DNA of 64,000 nucleotides from Gonapodya sp. JEL0774. Its lineage: Eukaryota; Monoblepharomycota; Monoblepharidomycetes; Monoblepharidales; Gonapodyaceae. The position numbers were made by a program, and so were the translations under genes. Of this stretch, positions 1-11,152 are shown one piece after another. A model generated the notes under the pieces. It was not told the origin of the DNA. It did no database searches and saw nothing but the letters and a program-made list of their open reading frames with translations. Positions within the stretch are counted from its first letter, which is position 1. Each line of letters begins with the position of its first letter. The stretch is taken from NCBI GenBank assembly GCA_027604505.1, contig JADIIX010000052.1:62001-126000 (forward strand). Reading direction: 5' to 3'.

Positions 1-2171
1 GATATCTGCCAAGCAAACGAAATTGACAGGGAAAAGGCACTCAAGGAATTGGCTTTGGTATGGATTGGATGACAAGATCAACCGAAGTTCCTTTACTCAC
101 ACACGGTTCTCGCTCAGAAATGGCTCTTGAAGGAACTACCTGTCCCAAAGGAGGAGAAAGATTTATATTTGCCATCTATCAGGTTACAGGTACGCGCCAC
201 GATTAGTTCCAATTGTAGTGTGATTCAGACCGGCTAAAGTTGCTCCTTGATTTTCAAACCAGCCTTCCTTCATTTCCTCACGGAATGCAGAGCACTCTCA
301 ACGCATTAAAGTTCTCCTTGCATTGCGAGGCTTCGAAGTATCCAAGGCTATAAGCATCCTTCAAAAGATTGCAGTTTCGGTTCGTGGAGCTTTAATCCCT
401 CCTTCCTGGGACTTGTTATGGAAGTTTCATTAAATTTCAAATGTCACCTCTCGCCTCCGCAGTCGTCTTCCAAAATTTCCAACACGAATCGTGTTCGGGC
501 ACTCGGTGTGCTCCTGCTGCTACCGGCCGAAGACCATCCACAGATGGCAACGCACGAGGAAATGATGTGAGAGAAAGAACTCGACTCCGTTTTCGTGATG
601 AATCTTGCAGTTTGAATCGACCGCCTCGCGATCCATTGCAATGAAGTCAATACATGCGCTCATTGCTGTACATTCTCGACTTTGAGGAGTTGAACATCTC
701 TATGACCCTGAATGAATTTAGAGCCTGCAGCAAAGAAGCTCTTGCGCGATCCCTCTGGGTAAACCATGGTTCTAACGTCAAGGTAAGCGTTACGTCTCGG
801 ACAGGAGTTCTACGCATTTTCTGACAGATATATTATTTCAACGAACTTGCCGCTTGTGCCTAGGCGGTCGAGTTAATATGTAACCTGTGTATTGACTATC
901 ATATTCACGACACAGTGCTTTGGGAGAAGCTGCTAGAACGCTTACTGCGCCATAAATTGGTGAGTTTTTTCTGGGCGTTTTGGGGCGCCTGTAGTTGGCT
1001 TATCACGTGACACGATCACAACCACAGCACCGGTACCTCTTGAGCCTATTGCATGTCATTACTAGCATCTCCGGCCTTGCATACATGCGACCCCTCCCCA
1101 GACTGTGGAACAGCGTTCTTCTGGGCGGACTTGAGTCCTTTGCTCTGAGGCCTGGTTCGCATCAGATCCAACACCTGTTCTCTGACCACTCGGAGATTGC
1201 GTTCACCCATGTTTGCTATTTCAGGTAACCCCCCGGAACTCGACATTCTCCAACGCACAATTCGGCTGGTCCAGTGCTGCCCCTTCCTTCACCAACTCGA
1301 CCGCTCAGCGATCCTTGTTGCTTTTGGTCGGATCGTGCAGAAAGCGACAGGGATGGCAAATGATGAGGACAAGGTTGGAATGATGGTGGTGGCTTTAGAA
1401 GGCTGTGCGACGGTTCCTAAAGGGGACGAGGAGGGGGTGGAGGTGAGTCCCTTGATGGAATGATCGAGTGACTTTAATGAGTCTCACTTTAGCTTCTGAA
1501 GGAGGTGATGGTGCATATTGCGGACGAAGATCTCGTGCAGGTACTGAATCGAGTGTTGGACGAAGAGGCCGATTCGAGTGTCGAGGTAATGTATTGAATC
1601 GGGTAAACTAAAATCACGAAGGTTTTACATTGGAGAAACGTTTTCTATGTTTGTCCGCACTCTCTCCAATGGTTCTCTCCCACCCCCGCGATCCACCTGA
1701 TCAGGGGAACTATCTCAACTTACTCTTCGACACTTTAAATGCTCGACATCACTACGAGTTTCTCTTACGCGCACCGCCCAAGGTTCGCGACGGGTTCTTC
1801 AAGCGGATGGCCGCCGTGGATGGCATGGATGATCTTATGACCGCCGTGATAGCTTCAGGGTGGTGAGTCGATTCTCGATTACGCTACTCGGGACGACTTT
1901 TCCTCTCGTTCAAGAAGTTGTGAACGGGTGCTGATTTTTTGTTTTTGATTTGCCTCAAACGGTGCAAGGCGAAACATTGCCAAAGAGCTTGCGGCCACCT
2001 ACTTTGACGTGCGTGTGGAAAATCGGCCCGACGACTATGAGAATGCTGGCAAGGATGACCTGTTGCAGGTGAGAGATGCGGTTCGCATTTCCTCAAACCG
2101 GTGTAATACGAACTCAGCGGTCATTTTGCCTGGCGCAGTATTTCCTGGAGACACATGGAATTGAGCGATGA
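1..2171 (+). CDS. Rod/KNTC1-like kinetochore protein, C-terminal part (5' end outside window)
   Basis: This is the 3' portion of a multi-exon gene that enters from the left edge. Legible exons include 1-57, 118-189, about 690-780, 865-960 and 1630-1865, and the last exon ends with TGA at 2169-2171. The segment around 690-960 reads LNISMTLNEF, then LWVNHGS, then ELICNLCIDYHIHD followed by LWEKLLERLL. This order matches the alpha-solenoid end of Rod (KNTC1) as I remember it: LNIPYT, GLWKNHSHE, then a block ending LWN.LL..LL. Rod works with Zw10 and Zwilch at kinetochores in the spindle checkpoint and in recruiting dynein. Several internal splice sites are not settled, notably at 441-650 and around 2070-2125. 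Spatacsin was considered because of a GNYLNLLFD segment, but the 690-960 block favours Rod. The family call is from memory and only moderately certain. Confidence 0.55.
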
Positions 2172-2452
2172 CGAGTGTCCCCGCCAGTTGATTCGAATTA
2201 TTGATTTGGTAGCATTGTGTATTACGGAATAATTGACAGACGATGGGGTGATGTGGTGTGCTGGCCACAGCGAATATGACCCCCACACATATGGACACGA
2301 CCACCTCTTGCCAATTCCCAACAAGACTTAAAAGTAGTCCTGCCGAATTCTCCCACTCTTTGTCCAACGATCTTCAAAAACTGTTGCAAAACGTTCAGCA
2401 GTTTCAGCTGCCCCTCCCACCTGAGCAGAGAAGGAAATCATCACTCTCGAAA

Positions 2453-3432
2453 ATGAGCATCAACTCGGCAATGTTTCAGAACGGCGCGCTGTCGCTGGTA
2501 TTCGGTGAAGGTGTAGCATTGCACCAAGATGCGGTGCGACTAGAAGTATCTGGTGGGGCAGATATGTGAGTGGATTGGATGGAAGGTTTTGTTCGCGATA
2601 CACCTAGTCAGAATCGTCACCAACCTGCTATTCCGGCATGACAACAGTCTGTGCAAGGACGGCTCGCTCATCCTTACCAACCTGAGGGCGGTGTTTCTGC
2701 CTCATTCCAAGACAACAATCTCGAATTTTGTGCTTCCGATTCCTTCCATACGCCAACCAAAGGTGCGGTTCAGTTGAGAACAATACATCCTCATATTTCC
2801 TGAATAGGGAATAATCAGTAGTGGACTCCTGGGGCCTTCTTTCTATCGGGCGTCACACATACTGAGTCCTTCCCAAACCCAACCCAATCCTTCTGTTACA
2901 GCTTGTGCAACCCATGTTTGACGCCAATCGATTTGAATGTATGGTCATTCCAGTCATAAATGGAGGGTTAGACGCTCCTGCGACTGTTAAATTGGTCTTC
3001 AAGAATGGGGGTGCATGTGAGTTGAGTGTGAAGTGCACAACTCCCAGTGCAGGGACGCAAAATTACGCGTAAAAACGGTTGTCATCTCCCCTAGACGACT
3101 TCCACTCCACCTTCTCCACTCTTGCGACCCAACTGGAACAAAATCCTGCCCCGCAGTTCGAAGCACTCCCCTCTTACGCGCCTATCGACGCTCCCGCCGA
3201 CCAAATCGCCTACCCTCCACCACCACCCACATATCTGTCGGCAGAAACCAACCCCGACTCTGACTCTGCCGGCGTCGGCGTAACATCGAGCGCAACAGCC
3301 ACTGATGGCGCTATGCAGACTTCTGGACCACAAGTGTACTGGGCACCCACTGAAACTTCTGCAATGCCTCCCGTACAGGGACAAGATGGCCGAGAAGTAC
3401 CAAAAGAAGCCCCTCCGCCCTATCAAGATTGA
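2453..3432 (+). CDS. WBP2-like GRAM-domain protein with PPxY motifs
   Basis: Four exons (2453-2565, 2648-2762, 2902-3016, 3095-3432) join in frame into about 226 residues. The N-terminal half follows the WBP2/WBP2NL pattern: a short MSINS start, a GRAM-type segment reading GSLILTNLRAVFLP, then PIPSIRQPKV, then QPMFDANRFE and KLVFKNGGA. The C-terminal half is proline-rich. It carries a PPPPTY motif near 3225 and ends in PPPPYQD, both PPxY-type ligands for WW domains. Animal WBP2 is a WW-binding transcriptional coactivator; the role in a fungus is unknown, but a partner such as a Rsp5/NEDD4-type ubiquitin ligase would be expected. The ATG at 2453 was chosen because the family begins a few residues before this motif; the frame extends upstream without family similarity. 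Confidence 0.85.
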
Positions 3433-4257
3433 AAATGAGGGTCTGGCTTCCGAGTTTGAGATGTGGAGATTGACGTAGATTGTATTGACATGTATATTGA
3501 GTTTTAACACACACCATGGTTTTGATCTCAGGAGGAAAAGTGAAAGCTGTGCACTTCTCGTATGCATGCAGGCTGAAGGAAGTTCTGAGCCCATTTGTAG
3601 AGTCAAGGCTGAAGGAACCTGGCGCTTTCGAGTGCCAAGAGCAACCGTCCCCCTTCTGCCGACGAATTTTTCTCTCCATACATCCCAACTGGTGCGTAGA
3701 ATGGCATGAAGAAAGCAGATAGCCTCCATCGTGAGAGAGAATCTCGCAGTCTCCTCGCCGGGAATCTTCTACAAGTGTTTCCCTTCGTCGACTGGTTACG
3801 TGTAATATTTGATTCGGGGCACACTGGCACAATTTTTGGCAAACAAGGAACCGAATTCTAGATACACTCTGACGGAATTGGATCAAAGCGGTGGGACATG
3901 GTTTAGTCGATGGGGGTAATCTTCGATAGGCAGAGAGTCTTTGTGTTCCATCCGGTGATGATCGCAGGACACGAGCGCGCTGAGGCGTGGCCTTCAGATT
4001 TCCCCGCGAAGGGCTTCTCATACATCTCACGGCTCTCCGCCTTTCGCCCTTCCGCAATCTTGCTTGCCAGCCGGCACCGGGACTTTAACTCTGAGATCCC
4101 GGAGTAACCCCAATTAGTCCAGCGGGTCAGCGTGACAGACGCCATGGTTGATGGGAGCTTTCTGGGACGTGGACAGGAGAGGGGCAAGGTGTGGTCAAGC
4201 AGTTACTTTAAGAAAACCAGTTCATAACAACTACAATAACCACGCATCTGATTGTAG
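3433..4257 (+). other. Gap containing the unresolved 5' end of the SUMO ligase gene
   Basis: The first clear coding exon of the next gene starts at 4258, directly after a TAG splice acceptor, so at least one 5' exon lies here. One possibility is a short exon starting at ATG 4144 (MVDGSFLG) and ending before a GTGTGG donor near 4188, which is in phase. No SAP domain, usual at the N-terminus of Siz/PIAS proteins, could be read on the plus strand. Minus-strand open frames here look compositionally random. Confidence 0.35.
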
Positions 4258-6564
4258 GCCGCATTGTCACCGTTACCGCTGCGGGGGGAGAATACACCAC
4301 CCACTCAGCGCACCGTAAACGCTTCCTCGCGGCCCCCTCCCGACGTCCCCACGACACCGAACCTGGAACCGACACCGCTATTCCCGACCCCACTCCCACT
4401 CACCTCGCTCGCGCCGTCCCGCTCTTACCGTCTCACTCTCACCTTCTGCCTCTCGCCCATCCATGTGACTCTCTTCACTACCGGTGGTTATCGAGCGTTG
4501 CTGGCCGTGGGCCAGGAAGGTCGGCTGAAAGCCCGGGCAAGGGAGGGTGTTCCGTGGGAAATTGACTGGCCACCGTATACGATACTGGAATTGAATGGAC
4601 AAAAGATTGATGAGGTACAATGTGCTCGGTGATACGATTCGGATGATTGGTGAGCTAGTCTCACAGTGACTGGATAGGCCCCTTCTACAGCCCCCATCTC
4701 CTCCTCCACCTCCATACGACCCCCTCCGCGCCCTCGGCATCCGCTGGATATCACACGGCACCTTAATCTTACCCAGGGGTGCGACAGAGCTCAGCATATT
4801 CGGATAAAGTTCCAAGCAACTGCACGCACTTATGCAGCCCAGGTCTTCTGGGATAGAAAGAGGGACGTGGATGATGTTGTAAGTGTTTGGGAGAAGGACG
4901 GTGAGTTGCGTTGTTTGTGGCAATGTGAGCTGAGCTGAGATCCAGTTTCAACATCGAACTGTAGTGCTTGCGGATGCCACTTCGCCCATCTCGTCTCCTC
5001 AAGTTTTCAGCCCATCAAATGCTTTTTCCGATCCCTCCTCAGACCTTTTTTGCTCTTTCAATATTTTGTCCCTCCGTTGTCCGCTTTCCCTCCTCCCACT
5101 CAGCCTTCCTGTCCGTGGATTCGAATGCTCGCAGCATTCCTGCTTCGACGCCCGCGCCTATCTTCAGCTTAACGACAGACCGCAACCAAGCTGGTCGTGT
5201 CCGGTGTGCTCCAAGCCCGCTGCTAAGGTCGTCGTCGATCATGCGGTCAAGAGGGTAGTTGAAGACGTGAAGAAACACGATGCGAGAGCGTCGATGGTCG
5301 AGCTAGACGAAGGAGGAGGGTGGAAGGTCGTGAGACGGGAAGACGATGTTGACCAAGATGACAGTGACGATGACCCTCAATGGGACGCGTTGATTGTGGC
5401 ACGAAGAGAAGCCACATCGTCCGTGCTAGTTGATGATTCCACGGTAGAATCTCGTCAGAGGCCACCTTCCTTCGCGCACCAACCACCTCTTCTCCCACTT
5501 GATCAGCACTTCTCCCGCTCTCCCACTGGATCTGTCATCCATGTTCCCCAAACATTGCCCCGGCATCCCCAGCCATCAGTCGTCACCCGTCACCCGTCAC
5601 CGGTCACCCACCCACCACACCACGGACCCCTCACTCCCTCCCTCCCTCCTTCGCTCACTCACTTCCCCACATCGGCCCCCACGCCCCCCGCGCCCCCCGT
5701 GCTGTTCCCCAATTTCCGGTCCTCAGAGTATCGCATTCAACGCAGGGGACCAGGTCGACCAAAGCGAATCAACTCCGCACCTGAGCGAGATGAGCTTCGC
5801 ATCACACGGGGCTCAAGTGGAGTGAACCGCAAATCGGTGCAAGCAGTGCGTTCATCTATTGGTGAGGTTTGGCTCTGTTGGAGCCCATTTGCCTCCGTGG
5901 GATAAAGGACTAATGTTCAAGGATTATGAATTTATTTGTTGCAGGTCGTTCTTCCATACCCTTGAGGTTGCTTCGATCACAACCACCTTTGAACACTCGA
6001 CCGGTTCAGTCACAACGTCCTTTGTCTGGCGTCGAAGGTGTTGTGGACCTTACTTCAGAGAGTGACGACGACGTCACTGTGTTAGTCTCTGGACAACAGA
6101 CTGACGCGTTCCTGGTGGAAAATGTGTCGAGAAGAGTCTGGGAAAGTCCACCAACGGGAACACACACCATGGCAGTGAACGTGCCTGGGGTTTCTGAGGC
6201 CGAAAATCTCCAGGCTGTCATCTCCGCTGAAGGGAACATCCAACCAATGGACCTTCACCACGTTGAGCCAACGGGTCTTCCGCATCTAGCTTCATCGTGT
6301 CAAACCACTGCCTTGTGGGTAGTTCCAGTTTTGGGGCATACGGCCTTGTGTGCCCCTCCAGATTTATCTCCAAAGTCGCCAATAGCAGCAAATGAGCCAT
6401 TCTCGTCACCTTCAGCTCCCAACCTGCCTGCTGGGAAGGCGCTGGTTGCTCAGAATGTTCGGACGCCCAGAATGCGGACCAGAACGTCACAGAGGCTCGC
6501 GGCACGCAGAAGTGGGGACCGTGCAAGGGATGGATCAGAAATCAATATTTCCTTATTTCCTTGA
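4258..6564 (+). CDS. Siz/PIAS-type E3 SUMO ligase (PINIT + SP-RING + SIM)
   Basis: Exons 4258-4614, 4678-4878, 4946-5861 and 5945-6564 join in frame into at least 698 residues; an upstream exon is missing. The first two exons form a PINIT-like region (DWPPYTILELNGQK, then PLDITRHLNLT). The third exon has an SP-RING: LRCPLSLLPLSLPVRG, then CSQHSCFDARAYLQLN, then WSCPVC, with the Cys/His ligands of this E3 family. Downstream is an acidic, then proline-rich, disordered stretch. VVDLTSESDDD near 6040-6070 is a textbook SUMO-interacting motif with an acidic flank. The product should transfer SUMO from Ubc9 to nuclear substrates such as septins, PCNA or chromatin proteins. The lack of a visible SAP domain may be real, or may reflect the unresolved 5' end. 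Confidence 0.88.
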
Positions 6565-6687
6565 GACAAAAGTAGATTTAGTCAGTTTAATTTATCAGTT
6601 GTGGACCCTCTGTCCGTGGCCTTTCGTGGTTATTAACCCCCGAAACAGTTGTGAATTCAGAGCAAGACCTGAAACACCATTTTGGAT

Positions 6688-8829
6688 ATGCAATCGCAAT
6701 CTCCCCGTTCTCCGCCGAACTGGGTGCCAGGTGGCGCCACTGCGGGGAACGACCTGTCTTTCCGATGTCGCGAGATTATGCCGTTCACCCGGATGGAACG
6801 GGAGTACCGTTTGGTACTCAATGAGATCCTGATTAAGCCTCGGTGGTGGACCAAGGTGAAAAATCCGGCGATTCTCGAGAAATGGCAGGAGGAAGCTCGC
6901 GATGCTTTGGTGCAGCTGAGATCGAAGGAGTTGTCTTTTGACTCCGAAGAAGTCCCCAAAGGGAACCCCCTCGATAAGTATGAGACAAGTGGCAACAGTA
7001 AGAACTCGGAGGATATGCTGGAATCGCGGACTGAAGATAAATCGGACGAGCGGAGGGCACAGGAGGCCAAACTCATTGACCGAGCCGTGGCCTTCCTCAA
7101 ATGGGAGTTGGATCAAATCGCACAACATGGTCTTTTGAAACTGAAATCCGTATCGACTCAAGGATCGGAATCTGACGCCACCGCCTCTCCGGTCACTGGA
7201 CATGGCGTATTCATCTCAGACGATCTTATTCCATCTGAGACGCTGGCTGCATTCTCACGTGTGGTCTCTCCTATCGAGACAGTGGCCTTGGATCGCGGAG
7301 ATTGGCATTCGGGCACACATCAGGTTTTGGACTTAATTCATCCATCAATGCATTGCCTTGTGTACGGTCGTACGCACTTCTCGGAAGTGCCAAGTGCTTT
7401 AGTTGGGGAGACTGCTGCAGTGTGGAGTGGCTCCAAGTCGAAGGGTTCATCAGATATCTCGTCTCGATTTCAGTGGCTTCCCACAGACATTAATGTGGAT
7501 AGTACAGGACGGGCAACACTCGTCAGTTACATCAACAATCTAGATCGAAGAGTTTATCCCCGCGTGTATGGTGCAATCAAGTCTATTTTTCAGGGAATGG
7601 TACCCATGTTCGAGCGGGCAGTAGAAGCTCTCGAGACTGACCCCAAGAGATGGATAGGTGAGTTGGAGTATCTGTACTTCTAAAACACTGGTGATCCTGT
7701 TCAGACATTTTATGGGACAAACACAAGATGCGGCCCTTGAAAATGACAGATACATGGAACCTCATGACGCTTGGCTGGTGAGTGAATCATTTTGGCTGCT
7801 GTTAAACGGAGTGTCAATCTTTTGTGTCATTAGAAACGTACGTGGATCTCCAAGAAGTATGGAGACAGTGGGCTTCCGGCCGCACTAAACGGAAAAGGCA
7901 CATGGTACTGGCCTGCCGAAATAAAGGAGGAATACTATGCATGGTGTGATGAAATGCGTGACAATGACACGAGAGAGGTCAAGGAACCAGGATTGCCTGA
8001 TCCAACGTTCGAGAAATTCCCGATTCCCGAGTGTTCCGTGAACCTTAAAGGAAAGACACTTCAAGTTATCTTTAAAATGGCAACCATTTGCTTAACGCCG
8101 GAGAATCCTGAGTTCAAAGGGGGCAACTGGCATCTTGAAGGTATGCGCTCAAAAGTTCATCTGTTCTTTTGGATGCAAACTTAGTACCAATTGTGCCATC
8201 CAGGAATGGAAAATGAGGCTATAGCCGCTACTGGCTTGTTCTACTACGACGTTGACAACATCACACCATCAAGACTTACGTTCCGTCATGTCTTTACATC
8301 AGAGGACTACGACTATCCACAGTCAGATTTCCTCGGTGAGCAACAGGTGTTCGTGTATCGTTTGTTGCGGCAAATTGTTCGTTTAAAGATATGTTCCCTA
8401 GGTCTTGAAAAAGTTTTCGGTTTTCAGTCAGAACGGTCAGACAACGTTCAATGGTCCGGTCAGATTGAAGCAAGAAAAGGACGCTGTGTCGTGTTTCCGA
8501 ACTTTCTTCACCATCGAGTCGAATCATTTCGCCTCTCAGACCCAACCAAACCTGGATATCGCCGAGTCCTTGCAATGTTCCTCGTTCACCCAGACAATCG
8601 CATCATATCCACTAGCCACGTGCCTCCACAGCAACGTAGCATTATCGAAGATGCCTTGAATCTGACACTTGGATCCAAACTGCCCAGTCTCGTAGTGAGG
8701 AGCATCAGTGGTTTTCTCCCCACCATGAGTCTCAAGGAAGCCAAAACATGTGCCGAGGAGCTGTCCGAGGAACGAAGCCAAACAGAAGAGGGTGGATTTG
8801 CGTCTGTTCAGAACATCTTTCTATGGTGA
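6688..8829 (+). CDS. DUF4246-family protein (putative Fe/2-oxoglutarate-type fold)
   Basis: Five exons (6688-7657, 7728-7777, 7834-8140, 8204-8335, 8402-8829) give 628 residues. The protein follows the fungal DUF4246 family closely: FQWLPTDINVD, then YINNLD, then LKGKTLQVI, then GGNWHLEGM, then ATGLFYYDVDNIT, then GRCVVFPNFLHHRV and DPTKPGYRRVLAMFLV. The biochemical function of the family is not established. The WHLEG and LHHRV elements, separated by a beta-rich stretch, resemble an HxE...H iron-binding arrangement; that is my inference. The acceptor at 7727 was preferred over the nearer one at 7704 because only it keeps the frame. The N-terminal 100 residues are charged and variable. Confidence 0.85.
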
Positions 8830-8971
8830 GAATGTTTTACAGGTTCCCGATCCCTCATTTGTTCACTAACACTGATTGATGAGTACAGTGAGCACTAGTG
8901 ATCCCATATGACGTTGGCGTCATCAAACCTGCTGGCAGGCAGCATCAAGCGTCCATTTATTCATGTTCGTA

Positions 8972-8984
8972 GGGGGGGGGGGGG
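8972..8984. repeat. Run of 13 G in a convergent intergenic gap
   Basis: A homopolymer of 13 guanines lies between the convergent DUF4246 and SH3-protein genes. It is non-coding and likely to be length-variable or error-prone in sequencing. Confidence 0.9.
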
Positions 8985-9109
8985 AAGACAATGATTCATT
9001 GGTCTGGAATCATCCTGGGTTGGGACTGAGAGTGAAGTGATTGAATTAACATACTTGAAATGACATGCGTGAAATACTGGGCTTTTTAAATTAATAAGTG
9101 ATCAAGTAA

Positions 9110-10763
9110 CTAATCTGATTCTGCTGCGCCCTGCGCTCTCAACAATTCAACAATCCAGCGATCGTCCAGCGAATCGCTGCGTTCTGGGTACTCCAGGTCC
9201 CCACCCTTTACCGTGTCATGATTTGCGCGCCGTGCAAACGACAATGCTGGGAAGAACCCGAGCTGGTCGGTTTCCACCACACGACCCATGACCCACCCAT
9301 CGGCGTATCTGTAGTATAAATGAACCCGCTGTCCAGGCGCCAGCGGGACCTCATCATCTGAGGTCGGACGGAACGTAGCGATTCCAACACCCTTGCCCAC
9401 AAGTTTCAGTGTTCCCATGCTTTCAACGCTCTTCCGGAAGTCCAATGTTCTTCTGGCGCTTGATTTTCTCCCCAAACTCATAAAGCTAGCTTTTCTTCCG
9501 AGAGATGCAAAGCTCGCCTTCTTGCTGAGACTTGCCTTCCTACTCACAGCAGAGGCTGCATCCGTAATCCCTCGGGGCAAAGAAAAGTTGACACGTGCAA
9601 GGCTGCGCTGTCGGGTCAACATCTGATCCAGCAACGTCTCTGTATCAGTGGGCGCCGTCAGGCGTTGACTGGGGCTGGGAATACTGGTTCCATCCGGCGA
9701 GCCACTAAGCGGTAGGGGAGGGGTCGTTTGCTCTCCTGGAGCCTCCAGTCCCAGTTCCATGTTGATGTAAGTGACTTCTGCATCTCCGTAGTTTGCAGGT
9801 GCGTAAATCTTTCCTTCCCGCGATTTCCTAAGGCTGACCAAGAACCACAAAAGAAAGCCACCAACCACGATTGTGACTGCAGAAGTGATTATGGCGATGA
9901 TCCCTGCTGATCCGATCGAAACATTTTGTTGTTGGTTATTGCTGGGAAGGGACAAGAGGCATGTATTATGTGGACTCGCTGCAATCGAACAGCCAGCTAA
10001 CTCACCCAACGACTGCGAGTGGCGAGGTTGAATTGCTCGAGACAGTGGACGTAGTTGCGGTTGCGACGGTGCTGGGTTGCATGAGACCAGTCGCATTCAA
10101 GGTAGCAGTCGCTAGAGTGGTGGTTACAGCGGCTGACAAAGTAATAGGAGGTATGGCAGCTGCCTGTGTAATACTCGAAGGTGCCAGGGGCGATCTGCGA
10201 GTGTGCAGATTTTTAGATTCTAATTTTGGGATAATCCCACTGACGGCACTCCTACCCCGTGGAAAGAGTTGTTGTTTGCGAAGTGACTGCAAATGAGCCT
10301 GTTGATGTCACCAAAAAATCGGTACTGAGCGTATTTGAAATTACAAAAGTCGAAGGAGAGATTGCTGCAATGGAGTTGCGAGGCGATAGGGCAGCAGTTG
10401 TGGGTGTCATGGAAGTTTTGAGTGAAGTCGAGAAGCGATTCAGGGACTACCGGAGAGGAGAAGAGGCCGTTCCAGTAGCGAACTTCAAATACACCATCAA
10501 GCAGGACGCACCGAGGTCACTGTAGGAAAAGATTTGGACCCGATCATCGAAATTTTGGTCGCGATTGGAGTTCCAACCTGTGACGATGATGCCAACTGAT
10601 CCCCGATTGTCTCTGAATCCGAATCATCGCTCGCATCTTGTCCGTCATTCTTCCGCGGAAATAGTTGGCGTTCAAAGTCCACGTAGCTAAAACGAAACGG
10701 CAGCACGTCGCTTCTCCCCGTCCTCGCTTGCACTCGCTGCTTTCGAAATTTTGTAGCTGACAT
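9110..10763 (-). CDS. Single-pass membrane protein with Ser/Thr-rich ectodomain and C-terminal SH3 domain
   Basis: Four exons on the minus strand (10763-10512, 10446-10256, 10194-10006, 9941-9110) give 487 residues. A first segment of about 84 residues is charged. It is followed by about 130 residues rich in Ser, Thr, Ala and Val, typical of an O-glycosylated stalk. One hydrophobic helix (GIIAIITSAVTIVVGGF, continuing LLWFLV) is followed by SLRKSREG, a stop-transfer signal. The cytoplasmic part is basic and low-complexity (KASFASLGRKASF repeats). It ends in an SH3 domain: PGQRVHLYYRYADGWVMGRV, then QLGFFPALSF. The layout resembles fungal surface sensors or Fus1-like proteins with an SH3 tail. 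No classical signal peptide is visible in the first exon, so the true start could lie elsewhere or the protein could be a reverse signal-anchor type. Confidence 0.75.
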
Positions 10764-11152
10764 GGATCCCGTTCATGCATCAGTAATCTCGATGCCCAGC
10801 ATCGCAAGTATTTTAAAGAGGGTTTCACGAAGTGTGGTGTTGTGTGCTTGTGAGGCACTGCCGGCATGATCTCGGGGTTTGCCGTTTCAATCCCTCACTG
10901 TGTTGAAATCGTAGCCAGTCTGTGCACGTATGCTGACCGCGTTGCTTAGAGTACAGATTGATCTTCTATAGCTTTCTTCGCTAATGCATTTCGCCGAGTA
11001 GGTTGAATGGCGATGTCGGCACTCGGCCATGTAAGGTCTTTCAATGCAGCTTCCTATTTGAGTGGGAAAAGTTTATTGGAGATACGCAAAAAAGACACAT
11101 TCATCACTTGGAAGCATAGTACTAAATTTGAAGTCCTCCTTCTGTACAAAAT
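10764..11152. other. Intergenic gap between two minus-strand genes
   Basis: This 389-base stretch lies between the 3' end of VPS25 and the 5' end of the SH3 protein gene. It should hold the promoter of the SH3 gene and the VPS25 terminator. I see no convincing coding frame, repeat or RNA gene. Confidence 0.5.

Noticed and set aside
3311-4187. Long minus-strand open frames over the WBP2 3' end and the following gap
   Set aside because: They run antisense to the WBP2 coding exon or through the gap, have random composition, and show no domain or splice support.
7658-7888. Apparent frameshift or pseudogene in the DUF4246 gene after residue 323
   Set aside because: An intron 7658-7727 with an acceptor at ACAAG restores the frame and the conserved protein continues, so no lesion is needed.
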